A stretch of DNA of 64,000 bases, taken from positions 372,001 through 436,000 of the forward strand of contig NZ_FOZX01000004.1 of the NCBI RefSeq assembly GCF_900116135.1, given 5' to 3'. Position 1 is the stretch's first letter. The number at the start of each line of letters is the position of its first letter. The DNA is from Saccharopolyspora flava (GTDB lineage: Bacteria; Actinomycetota; Actinomycetes; Mycobacteriales; Pseudonocardiaceae). The notes beneath the pieces are model-generated. The model was not told where the DNA came from. It did no database searches and was given only the letters and a program-made list of their open reading frames with translations. Position numbers and translations under genes: made by a program. This document shows, in pieces, positions 43,914 through 51,811 of this stretch.

Positions 43914-44729
43914 ATGACACCGGCGGAGGAGTTCGGGGACGTCATCGTCGGCGCGGGCCTGATGGCCGGCGCCGCGAACGTGATCATGCAGCTGGGCCGG
44001 CCCGGAGTCGGCTACGGCGTCTACGAGAGCACAGTGGACAGCGGAAACCTGTTCAAGCACCCGTACAAGCGCACCCGCACCACCTTCACCTACCTGTCGG
44101 TGGCCACCCTGGGAACCGACGAGGAGAAGCGCGCCTACCGGCGTGCGGTCAACCGCTCGCACGCCCGGGTCCGCTCCGGCGAGTCGAGCCCGGTGTCCTA
44201 CAACGCCTTCGACCCCGAGCTGCAGCTGTGGGTCGCGGCCTGCCTGTACAAGGGCTACGAGGACTCGTACGTGGCCATGTCCGGCAAACCGATCCCGGCC
44301 GACCGCCGCGAGGGGATCTTCGCCGCCGCCGAGACGCTCGGCACGACGCTGCAGGTCAAGCCGGAGATGTGGCCGTCGACGAGAGCGGAGTTCGACGACT
44401 ACTGGGAGAAGAACCTCGCCGAGGTCGACATCGACGACACGATCCGGGCCCACCTGCTCGACATCGCCGAACTCCGCTTCCTCCCGGCGATCCTGCGGAT
44501 CCCCTTCGCCCCGCTCAACAAGTTCCTCACCACCGGCTTCCTGCCGCAGACCTTCCGCGACCAGATGGGCCTGCCCTGGAGCGCCCGCGACCAGCGCCGC
44601 TTCGACAGGCTCACCCGCACCATCGGCGCCGTCGCCCTCCGCCTCCCCATCCCGCTCCGCAGGTTCCCCTTCAACTACTACCTCTGGGACCTCCGCCGCA
44701 GAATGCGCCAGGGCAAACCCCTGGTGTGA
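43914..44729 (+). CDS. MpaB/rubber-oxygenase family (DUF2236) protein 2
   Basis: A 271-residue DUF2236 protein with the canonical bacterial motif AVNRSHARVR (His at residue ~80) followed by VSYNAFDPELQLWVAACLYKGY. The family includes haem-dependent oxygenases that cleave isoprenoid double bonds. ATG at 43914 follows GGGAGG; an earlier ATG at 43866 has no such site. Divergent from fadD across operators 4 and 5, so it belongs to the same regulon as the Mce importer and MpaB-1. Confidence 0.85.
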   Translation: MTPAEEFGDVIVGAGLMAGAANVIMQLGRPGVGYGVYESTVDSGNLFKHPYKRTRTTFTYLSVATLGTDEEKRAYRRAVNRSHARVRSGESSPVSYNAFDPELQLWVAACLYKGYEDSYVAMSGKPIPADRREGIFAAAETLGTTLQVKPEMWPSTRAEFDDYWEKNLAEVDIDDTIRAHLLDIAELRFLPAILRIPFAPLNKFLTTGFLPQTFRDQMGLPWSARDQRRFDRLTRTIGAVALRLPIPLRRFPFNYYLWDLRRRMRQGKPLV

Positions 44730-44883
44730 TGGCTCCTCGGTATAGGGATCGCCTATTGCCGTCAGCGGTTTTTGGTCTTTGATCCTGCTGGGAAGTCGGT
44801 CGTAGCGTGGAATCGTTCGACGCGCTGCGGTGAGAATTGCGCTCCCGCAGCGCATTTCAACGGCAGAGGGAAAGGCCGGTGCG

Positions 44884-45633
44884 ATGAGCGCGGTCGGGAT
44901 TCGGGAATTCGAAGGCAAGCGGGCGCTGGTCACGGGTGGCTCCCGGGGCATCGGGGCCGCCGTGGTGCGGGGGCTGGTCGAGGCGGGGGCCGAGGTGGTC
45001 ACCTCCGCGAGGGTGGCCACCAGTGCTCCCGGCGGGGCGACGCTCGTCACCGCCGACCTGCGCACCCGTGCGGGAGCTCAGGAGCTGGTGGAGGCGGCGC
45101 AGGACGTGCTGGGCGGGGTGGACGTGCTGGTGGACAACGTCGGCGGCGCGCAGCCGCACCCCGAGGCGGTCGCCATTCCCGACGAGGAGTGGCAGGAGGC
45201 GCTGGACCTGAACTTCCTGGCATCGGTGCGGCTGGACGCGCTGGTCGCCCCGGGGATGCGGGAGCGCCGGTCCGGCGCGATCGTGCACATCTCCTCGGCG
45301 GCGATCTACAGCCCGCCGCCGCAGTTCCTGCACTACTCCGCCGCGAAGGTGGCGCTGGAGAACTACAGCCTCGGACTGGCCGCCGAACTCGCCCCGCACG
45401 GCGTGCGCGTCAACACCGTCACCCCGGGCCGGACCGCCACCCCGGGCGGTGAGCGCACCCGCGAGCTGTGGGCGCGGCTGGAACCCGGCCAGGACGCCGC
45501 CCCCGTCCCGCTCGGCAGGGACGGGGAGCCGGAGGACATCGCGAACGCGGTGCTCTTCCTCGCCTCCGACCGCGCGGCGTGGGTCACCGGCAGCAACCTC
45601 GTCGTCGACGGCGGCGAATTCCACCGCAGCTGA
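44884..45633 (+). CDS. SDR-family oxidoreductase
   Basis: A 249-residue classical short-chain dehydrogenase: TGGSRGIG cofactor motif at residue 19, DNVGG in place of NNAG, catalytic Ser in HISSAAI, and YSAAK (Tyr/Lys) near residue 150, ending LVVDGG. It starts with ATG at 44884; GAGGGAAAG lies 9 nt upstream. The substrate is unknown. It is 155 nt downstream of the MpaB-2 gene with an ATAGG-GATCG-CCTAT repeat (44743-44757) in between. Confidence 0.88.
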   Translation: MSAVGIREFEGKRALVTGGSRGIGAAVVRGLVEAGAEVVTSARVATSAPGGATLVTADLRTRAGAQELVEAAQDVLGGVDVLVDNVGGAQPHPEAVAIPDEEWQEALDLNFLASVRLDALVAPGMRERRSGAIVHISSAAIYSPPPQFLHYSAAKVALENYSLGLAAELAPHGVRVNTVTPGRTATPGGERTRELWARLEPGQDAAPVPLGRDGEPEDIANAVLFLASDRAAWVTGSNLVVDGGEFHRS

Positions 45634-45695
45634 ACCACCCTCGCGAACCGAGGCGTGCCCCCGGGGTGGGTGCCTCGGGTGCGGTGAGGACGTTC

Positions 45696-45783
45696 GTCAC
45701 CAGGGGACAGTTTTTCCTCGAATCACCCATGATCAATGTCCGTTTCGTCCGGACAGTTTTCACTAAAACTGTCCCCTGGTGAC
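45696..45783. repeat. CAGTTTT/AAAACTG element H, plus orientation
   Basis: Perfect 19-bp arms (45696-45714 and 45765-45783) enclose the interior ACCCATGATCAATGTCCG and a second GGACAGTTTT. It sits between the convergent SDR and LysR genes and is the cleanest full-length copy. Confidence 0.9.
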
Positions 45784-45812
45784 GTCCGCACCCGAACCGC
45801 GTCCCCGGCTAG

Positions 45813-46700
45813 TCAGGTGAGAAAGGGTGTGGTGCCCCAGGTTTCGTGGCGGAAGAGGTCGAGCAGGGTTGACTCCGCCGGACCGGGAGCGGCGCGCAGG
45901 ACGGCGATGACGGGCTGGGCGATTTCCGGGGACAGCGGCCGCGTGAGGTGCTCGTAGCCCTGGGGCACCGCGGAGGCCGGGACGACGGCGACGCCGAGGC
46001 CGTGCGCGGCCCAGCGGACCGCCGTCGCCGTCTGGGACACCCGGGCGGCCGTGGCGGGGGAGAGGTCGTGGTCCCGCAGCACCGCTGCCACCGCTCCGTC
46101 GAGCGCGCTGTCCCGGTCGAACCGCATCCACGGCTCATCCGCGAGCTCGTCCAGCTCCACCTTGTCGCCGTCGAGCAGCCGGTGGTTCTCGCCGAGCACC
46201 GCCACGAACTCCTCATCGCCGAGGTGGTGGGCGCGTTCGGGGCTGCGCTCGCAGACGGCCATCAGCGCCAGGTCCACGGTGCCGCGACGGCACAACCGGT
46301 CGAACTCGGCGGCGCTCGGCTCCTCGAACACCGTCACCTCCACGCGCGGGAACCGCCTGCGCAACGCGCTCAGCGCGCTGGGCAGCTGCCGGGTGCCGAA
46401 CCCCATCTGCGCCGCCACCACCAGCTCGCCGACCAGCTCCTCGCCACCGGCCCGAGCCGTCGCGCGGGCCCGCCGCACCGCCGCCACCGCGACCTCGGCC
46501 TCCCGCAGGAACGCGTGCCCGGCCGTGGTGGGCACCAGCCCGGTCGGGGTGCGGGAGAACAGCGCCACCCCGAGCTCGCGCTCCAGCCCCCGGATCTGCT
46601 GCGAGATCGACGGCTGCGCCACGCGCAACGACTCGGCGGCCGCGGTCACCGAGCCCTGCTCGGCCACGGCCAGCGCGTACTCGAACTGCCGCAGGCTCAT
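45813..46700 (-). CDS. LysR-family regulator
   Basis: A 295-residue LysR-type regulator. The N-terminal winged helix reads FEYALAVAEQGSVTAAAESLRVAQPSISQQIRGLE, and the effector domain has VGELVVAAQMGFGTRQLP and AAHGLGVAVVPASAV. ATG at 46700 follows GAGGGG. Its natural divergent target is apparently gone: only the 3' end of an M20 peptidase gene remains beside it. Confidence 0.92.
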   Translation of the reverse strand: MSLRQFEYALAVAEQGSVTAAAESLRVAQPSISQQIRGLERELGVALFSRTPTGLVPTTAGHAFLREAEVAVAAVRRARATARAGGEELVGELVVAAQMGFGTRQLPSALSALRRRFPRVEVTVFEEPSAAEFDRLCRRGTVDLALMAVCERSPERAHHLGDEEFVAVLGENHRLLDGDKVELDELADEPWMRFDRDSALDGAVAAVLRDHDLSPATAARVSQTATAVRWAAHGLGVAVVPASAVPQGYEHLTRPLSPEIAQPVIAVLRAAPGPAESTLLDLFRHETWGTTPFLT

Positions 46701-46778
46701 CGTCTTCCCCTCCGCACCCGGCTCACCTGCGCACAAACGCTCCCCGACGAGCACCTGTTCCCGATGCCCCGGAACGCG

Positions 46779-46959
46779 CGAGACCGCGGTCGGCGGCGCC
46801 AGTGACGGGAACTTCGTCCAGACGGCCGGGGTTCCGGTCCTGGACGGGCTCGGTGCCGTCGGTGCGGGGGCTCATGCTCGTACCGAGCACGCCACGGTCT
46901 TCGGTCTGCTGCAGCGCTCAGCGCTCACCGCCGCCGTGCTGCGGCACTTCGCCCCCTGA
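46779..46959 (+). pseudogene. 3' relic of an M20-family peptidase gene (CPG2-like)
   Basis: This frame reads GGASDGNFVQTAGVPVLDGLGAVGAGAHARTEH and runs to a TGA at 46957. That is the conserved C-terminal metal-ligand region of M20 carboxypeptidases of the glutamate carboxypeptidase branch. Nothing of the upstream ~330 codons is present; the deletion point lies between 46701 and 46779, at the LysR promoter. Element I follows 53 nt later, where the intact gene's terminator would have been. Confidence 0.7.
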
Positions 46960-47012
46960 CCCCGCGCGCGACCGGGAGGGCGTGGGGGTTCAGGTGACGA
47001 CGTGCGTTGCTA

Positions 47013-47086
47013 GGGGACAGTTTTAGCCATAACTGTCCATGATCAATGTCCGAAATGTCCGGACAGTTTGGACTAAAACTGTCCCC
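47013..47086. repeat. CAGTTTT/AAAACTG element I, plus orientation
   Basis: GGGGACAGTTTTAG (47013-47026) pairs perfectly with 47073-47086; the interior is GTCCATGATCAATGTCCG plus GTCCGGACAGT. It is not at a present-day convergent junction but lies directly behind the M20 peptidase relic. Confidence 0.88.
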
Positions 47087-47422
47087 TGGTGACCATCGGC
47101 CAAGGCTGCACGCCCACCTCGCTCCCGAAGTTCCACCCGGGATCTCGCGCTTCGCTCCGGAGTTGCGGTGTGGCTGATTCGGGAATTGGTGGCGATGAAG
47201 CGGCGGGGGAGGTTCCGCATTTCGAATTCCGTCGGTGGGTGTCCGAATGATTCTGGTAATCCGTTTCTTGGTGTCCATTTTTCAAAGTGGAGATGGGTTC
47301 TCCGGATGTTTTCGAAATGATTCCAGTGGGGGTGTTTGTGCAGGTCGTGACGCGTTGGTGAGGTGCTTGGCGCGGTTTCGGGGTTGGGGATTTCGGTGAT
47401 GGTGGGCACAGGGTTTTGCCTA
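47087..47422. other. AT-richer non-coding stretch before the iron-uptake operon
   Basis: From about 47150 to 47420 the base composition falls visibly below the neighbourhood, with runs such as GTTTTCGAAATGATT and CATTTTTCAAAG. I see no convincing gene: the open minus frame has no family motif and reads through element I. It may be decayed coding sequence or a promoter-rich region. Confidence 0.5.
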
Positions 47423-47441
47423 TGAGGTTAGGCATGCCTAT
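47423..47441. promoter_or_regulatory. IdeR/DtxR-type iron box
   Basis: TGAGGTTAGGCATGCCTAT matches the mycobacterial IdeR consensus (TTAGGTTAGGCTAACCTAA) at about 14 of 19 positions and contains a perfect TAGGCATGCCTA palindrome. It lies 46 nt upstream of efeU and predicts iron repression of efeUOB. Confidence 0.8.
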
Positions 47442-47486
47442 GGTCCCCTCACGTCTCGATCCGAGATGACGAAGAGAGGGGATTCC

Positions 47487-48323
47487 GTGCTGATCGGCAA
47501 TGCGTTGATCGGGTTGCGCGAGGGCCTCGAAGCGGTCCTCGTGGTGAGCATCCTGATCGCTTTCCTGGTGCGCGGTCAGCACCGCTGGGCGCTGCGCCTG
47601 GTGTGGACCGGGGTCGCCGCCGCGGTGGCGCTGTCGGTGGGAGTCGGCGCGCTGCTGACCTACACCTCGGCGACGATGTCCTTCGAGCAGCAGGAGATGT
47701 TCGGCGGCGGGATGTCCCTGCTCGCCGTGGTCTTCGTGACCACCATGATCTTCTGGATGCGCAACACCGCGCGCACCCTGTCGGCGCAGCTGCGCGGACA
47801 GCTCGACCAGGCTCTGCAGCTGGGCAGCTGGTCGGTGATCACGGTCGCGTTCCTCGCCGTGGCGCGAGTAGGCCTGGAAACAGCGGTGTTCTTCTTCTCC
47901 AGCGTCCAATCCGCCGGTGGCGGAACGATCCTGCCGCTGACCGGGTTCCTGCTCGGCATCGCCGCCTCGGTGGTGATCGGCTGGGCGCTGTACCTCGGCG
48001 CGATCACGATCGACCTCGGGAAGTTCTTCACCGCCACCGGAGTCCTGCTGGTGTTCGTCGCCGCGGGCGTGCTCGCCTACGGCGTCCACGACCTGCAGGA
48101 AGCCGGGGTGCTGCCCGGGCTGCACGCGCTGGCCTTCGACGTGAGCGCGCAGGTCCCGCCGTCGTCCTGGTACGGCACGCTGCTGAAGGGGATCTTCAAC
48201 TTCTCGCCGCAGACCACCGTGTTCGAGGCGATCGTCTGGCTCGGCTACGCGCTGCCCGTCCTCGTCCTGTTCCTGCGGCCGCAACGCGCCGACGCCCCGA
48301 CCCCGACCGGAGAGATGTCGTGA
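47487..48323 (+). CDS. efeU: ferrous/ferric iron permease EfeU (FTR1 family), second REGLE motif altered
   Basis: A 278-residue, seven-helix iron permease. The first REGLE motif is intact (GLREGLEAVLVV, residues 9-20). The second, which reads AREGLE in E. coli EfeU, is ARVGLETAVFFF here: Val replaces the iron-binding Glu. The rest of the gene is healthy. GTG at 47487 follows GAGAGGGG and fits the family start. First gene of efeUOB behind an IdeR-like box; its stop overlaps the efeO start. Confidence 0.9.
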   Translation: MLIGNALIGLREGLEAVLVVSILIAFLVRGQHRWALRLVWTGVAAAVALSVGVGALLTYTSATMSFEQQEMFGGGMSLLAVVFVTTMIFWMRNTARTLSAQLRGQLDQALQLGSWSVITVAFLAVARVGLETAVFFFSSVQSAGGGTILPLTGFLLGIAASVVIGWALYLGAITIDLGKFFTATGVLLVFVAAGVLAYGVHDLQEAGVLPGLHALAFDVSAQVPPSSWYGTLLKGIFNFSPQTTVFEAIVWLGYALPVLVLFLRPQRADAPTPTGEMS

Positions 48324-49441
48324 GAACCCTCGCCAAGTCCGCCCTCCCGCTGACCCTGCTCGCGCTGGCCTCCTGCGGCCAGCAGGCCACCCCGGCCACC
48401 CCGGCCGCCCCGGGCGCGATCGGCGTCGAAGCCGGTGACGACGCCTGCAAGGTCTCCAGCACCACCGCGCCCGCCGGGACGATCACCTTCGACGTGCGCA
48501 ACACCGGCTCCCAGGTCACCGAGTTCTACCTGCTCGGCGACGGCGACAAGATCATCAGCGAGGTCGAGAACATCGGCCCCGGCATGAACCGGCAGCTCGT
48601 CGCCCAGGTGCCGGAGGGCGGCAAGTACACCACCGCCTGCAAGCCCGGAATGCAGGGCGACGGCATCCGCGGCGAGTTCACCGTGACCGGCTCCGCCCAG
48701 GCCGTCACCAGCCCCGAAGCCGCCCGGGCCGTGGCCACCTACAAGTCCTACGTGGACCGGCAGGCTGAGGAGCTCAAGGCCGGGACCGGCGAGTTCGTCC
48801 AGGCCGTCAAGGCCGGTGACGTCGAGCGGGCCAAGGCGCTGTACCCGAAGGCGCGGCTGCCGTGGGAGCGCATCGAGCCCGTCGCCGAGAGCTTCGGCGA
48901 CCTCGACCCCAAGATCGACGGGCGCGAGGCCGACCTCGAACCCGGCCAGCCCTTCACCGGCTACCACCGCCTGGAGAAGGACCTGTGGGTCACCGGCCTC
49001 CAGCCCGACAGCCCGGCGATCGCCGACCAGCTCGCCGCCGACGTCGACCAGCTCGTCGCCCAGGCCCGCGGCGTCGAACCCACCCCGGCTGATGTCGCCA
49101 ACGGCGCCAAGGAACTGCTCGACGAGGTCGCCACCGGCAAGGTCACCGGCGAGGAGGAGATCTTCTCGCACACCGACCTGTGGGACTTCCAGGCCAACGT
49201 CGACGGCGCCGAGCAGGTCGTCGAGTCGCTGCGGCCGGTGCTGTCGGCCAAGGACCCGCAGCTGCTCGGCGAGCTCGACCGCGACTTCGCCTCCGTGCGG
49301 TCGCTGCTGGACCGCTACAAGACCGGCGACGGGTTCAAGCTCTACCAGGAGCTGACCCCGGAGCAGGTCAAGGAGCTCGCCGCCGCCGTCGACGCGCTCA
49401 GCGAACCCCTGAGCACGACCGCGGGGGTCGTGACGCGGTGA
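48320..49441 (+). CDS. efeO: iron-uptake lipoprotein EfeO (cupredoxin + M75 domain)
   Basis: A 373-residue lipoprotein (lipobox LASC, residue 19). An N-terminal cupredoxin-like domain (TITFDVRNTGSQVTEFYL to GEFTVTG) is followed by the M75 imelysin-type domain with the metal motif HRLE in FTGYHRLEKDLW (residues ~214-225). It binds periplasmic-side iron for EfeU. GTG at 48320 is inside the efeU stop; GTGA overlap with efeB at the other end. Confidence 0.93.
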   Translation: MRTLAKSALPLTLLALASCGQQATPATPAAPGAIGVEAGDDACKVSSTTAPAGTITFDVRNTGSQVTEFYLLGDGDKIISEVENIGPGMNRQLVAQVPEGGKYTTACKPGMQGDGIRGEFTVTGSAQAVTSPEAARAVATYKSYVDRQAEELKAGTGEFVQAVKAGDVERAKALYPKARLPWERIEPVAESFGDLDPKIDGREADLEPGQPFTGYHRLEKDLWVTGLQPDSPAIADQLAADVDQLVAQARGVEPTPADVANGAKELLDEVATGKVTGEEEIFSHTDLWDFQANVDGAEQVVESLRPVLSAKDPQLLGELDRDFASVRSLLDRYKTGDGFKLYQELTPEQVKELAAAVDALSEPLSTTAGVVTR

Positions 49442-50637
49442 CCGTCTCGCGCAGGAAGTTGTTCGGGCTCACCGGCGCCGGCGTGGCCATCGCCGGCGCC
49501 GGTGCCGGAGTCGCGGTCCACGAGAGCGGGCACGATCCGGCTGCCGAGCAGGTGCCGTTCCACGGCCCGAACCAGGCCGGGATCACCACCCCGGCGCAGG
49601 ACCGGATGCACTTCGTGGCCTTCGACGTCACCACCTCCGACCGCGCCGAACTCGTCCGCCTGCTGCAGGACTGGACCCGCGCCGCCGAGCGGATGACCGC
49701 AGGTCAGGAGGCCGTCGAGCACGGCGCGACCGGCGGCGGGGAGCAGGAACCTCCCGGCGACACCGGCGAGGCGCTCGGCCTGCCGCCGTCCGCGCTGACG
49801 CTGACCGTCGGGTTCGGCCCGTCGCTGTTCGACGGCCGCTTCGGGCTCGCCGACCGTCGCCCGCCCGCGCTGGCCGAGCTGCCGCACTTCTCGCAGGACA
49901 ACCTCGACCCGGCCCGCAGCGGGGGAGACCTGTGCGTGCAGGCCTGCGCGAACGACCCGCAGGTCGCGGTGCACGCCATCCGCAACCTGGCGCGGATCGG
50001 GTTCGGCACCGTCTCGGTGCGCTGGTCGCAGCTCGGCTTCGGCCGCACCTCCAGCACCTCCCGCGAGCAGGCCACGCCGCGCAACCTGTTCGGCTTCAAG
50101 GACGGCACCAACAACATCAAGTCCGAGGACACCGCCGCGCTCGACGAGCACGTGTGGGTGCGGCCCGGTGACGGTCCGGAGTGGATGACCGGCGGGAGCT
50201 ACCTGGTGGCCCGCCGGATCCGGATGCACATCGAGACCTGGGACCGCTCCTCGCTGTCCGAGCAGGAGCGGATCGTGGGGCGCACCAAGGGATCCGGTGC
50301 TCCGCTGGGCGCCACCGACGAGTTCGCGCCGGTGGACGTGCGCGCGCTGCCCGACGACAGCCACGTGCGCCTGGCCTCGGCGGAGAACACCGGGGCGCGG
50401 CTGCTGCGCCGCGGCTACAACTTCACCGACGGCTCCGACGGTCTCGGCAGGCTGGACGCGGGCCTGTTCTTCGTGTGCTTCAACCGCGATCCGCGCAGGC
50501 AGTTCGTGCCGATGCAGCGCGCGCTGGCCCGCGACGACGCGATGATGGAGTACTTGGAGCACAACGGTTCCGCGCTGTTCGCCTGCCCGCCCGGTGTGCG
50601 GCCGGGGGAGTTCTGGGGTCAGGGCCTGTTCGGCTGA
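49438..50637 (+). CDS. efeB: Dyp-type haem peroxidase EfeB
   Basis: A 399-residue Tat-exported DyP peroxidase. The N-terminus SRRKLFGLTGAGVAIAGAG is a twin-arginine signal; the DyP motif GFKDGTNN supplies the distal Asp (residue ~222), the proximal haem His is in DDSHVRLASAEN, and the Arg in GARLLRRGYNF is conserved. It oxidises ferrous iron or works on haem in the EfeUOB system. Completes the three-gene operon. Confidence 0.95.
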   Translation: MTVSRRKLFGLTGAGVAIAGAGAGVAVHESGHDPAAEQVPFHGPNQAGITTPAQDRMHFVAFDVTTSDRAELVRLLQDWTRAAERMTAGQEAVEHGATGGGEQEPPGDTGEALGLPPSALTLTVGFGPSLFDGRFGLADRRPPALAELPHFSQDNLDPARSGGDLCVQACANDPQVAVHAIRNLARIGFGTVSVRWSQLGFGRTSSTSREQATPRNLFGFKDGTNNIKSEDTAALDEHVWVRPGDGPEWMTGGSYLVARRIRMHIETWDRSSLSEQERIVGRTKGSGAPLGATDEFAPVDVRALPDDSHVRLASAENTGARLLRRGYNFTDGSDGLGRLDAGLFFVCFNRDPRRQFVPMQRALARDDAMMEYLEHNGSALFACPPGVRPGEFWGQGLFG

Positions 50638-50653
50638 CCTGCGCCGGGGTCGT

Positions 50654-50667
50654 ACGACTTTGGTCCT
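50654..50667. promoter_or_regulatory. DosR-like box upstream of the TPR gene
   Basis: ACGAC-TTTG-GTCCT resembles the DosR/NarL-type GGGACTTTAGTCCC, keeping GAC-N4-GTCC. It lies about 137 nt before the TPR gene. Weak: one imperfect match, and no cognate sensor gene in the window. Confidence 0.25.
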
Positions 50668-50803
50668 AGGGGTCGGTCTCAGGGTCGGACGCCGAGGTTT
50701 CCGGGTTCGCACCTGAGGTTGCGGCGCTCGGGCGTCCATAACGTCTCCAGTGGACATGATCACCCGCGTCTGGGGAGCGGGTGCGCCTACTGGAGGGAGA
50801 CCC

Positions 50804-51808
50804 ATGCGCGCCGAGGCAGCCGAGTACCGGGGTGGACTCGCGGCGATGTCGGTGAACGCCTCGCTGGACGAGGTGCTGGTCCAGGCCGAGCAGCACGACG
50901 CGGCGGCGACCACGGCCGAGGAGCGGGCCGGGGCGCAGCTGGCCATCGCCGAGGCCTGCCGGAGGCTGGGGCGGGTCGACCGCGCCGAGCGCGCCTGGCG
51001 AGCCAGCTACCGCACCGCCCGCGACGCCGGGGACCCCGCTGCGATGGCCTGGGCGCTGTGGAGCGGCGGAACCCTGGCCCGCCAGCGCGGCCGCTACACG
51101 CTGGCGCACCGGCTGCTCACCCGCGCGGCGACCGCGGCCGAGCGCGGCAACGACGTCGTGGCGCGCGGCTACTCGCTGGCCGGTCTGGCCGAAACCGGGC
51201 GCGTGCAGGGGGATTTCGCCGGAACGCTGCGGCTGCACGAGAAGCTGCTGGCCGAGGCCCGCGCCCACGGGCAGCCGCGGCACGTGGTGTGGGCGCTGGA
51301 GGGCATCGCGCAGATCCACCGGCACCACGGCGACCACGACCGCGCCCTGACGCTGTTCACCGAGGCGTGCGCGATCGCCACCGACAGCGACGACCAGCGC
51401 GGACGCGCCTGGGCGCTGCGCGGCATCGCCGACCTGACCTCGCTGCGCGGTGACGTCGAGGGCGCGCTGGAACTGCTCGCCGAGGCCGAGCAGGTGTGCC
51501 GCGACATGCGCCTGGAAGCCGCGCTGGCCTACAACCACAAGATGCGCGGCAACGTCCTCTACCGCGCCGGCCGCTACGCCGAGGCCGAGCGGGTCTACGC
51601 GGACACGATCGAGGAGTTCACCCGCATCGCCGAACCCCGGGGTGAGTCCCTGGCCCGCCTCGGTCTGGTGAAATCCCAAGCGCGGCAAGGGATGTCGCGC
51701 GACGAGGTGGCCGAGACGCTCACCGCCCTGCGCGCCCGCTTCACCCGGGCCGGGCTCCACCACGCGGTCGAGATGGTCGACGCCGCCCGCCGCGACCTCC
51801 TCGGGTAG
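50804..51808 (+). CDS. tetratricopeptide-repeat protein
   Basis: A 334-residue, all-helical protein of TPR units of about 40 residues, e.g. GAQLAIAEACRRLGRVDRAERAW, ARGYSLAGLAETGRVQGDFAGTL, VVWALEGIAQIHRHHGDHDRALTLF and AYNHKMRGNVLYRAGRYAEAERVY. No catalytic or membrane part is seen, so it is a probable scaffold or partner-binding protein. ATG at 50804 follows GGAGGGA. It ends 3 nt from the convergent monooxygenase gene. No partner can be named. Confidence 0.8.
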   Translation: MRAEAAEYRGGLAAMSVNASLDEVLVQAEQHDAAATTAEERAGAQLAIAEACRRLGRVDRAERAWRASYRTARDAGDPAAMAWALWSGGTLARQRGRYTLAHRLLTRAATAAERGNDVVARGYSLAGLAETGRVQGDFAGTLRLHEKLLAEARAHGQPRHVVWALEGIAQIHRHHGDHDRALTLFTEACAIATDSDDQRGRAWALRGIADLTSLRGDVEGALELLAEAEQVCRDMRLEAALAYNHKMRGNVLYRAGRYAEAERVYADTIEEFTRIAEPRGESLARLGLVKSQARQGMSRDEVAETLTALRARFTRAGLHHAVEMVDAARRDLLG

Positions 51809-51811
51809 GGC

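Noticed and set aside
46779-46959. Relic of allantoate amidohydrolase (AllC, also M20) that would complete the allantoin pathway
   Set aside because: The conserved ending (SDGN, VPVLDGLG, GAHARTE) is of the carboxypeptidase branch, not the AllC branch.
47023-47409. 128-codon minus-strand gene upstream of efeU
   Set aside because: No recognisable motif, its 3' end reads through palindromic element I, and the region is of different composition.
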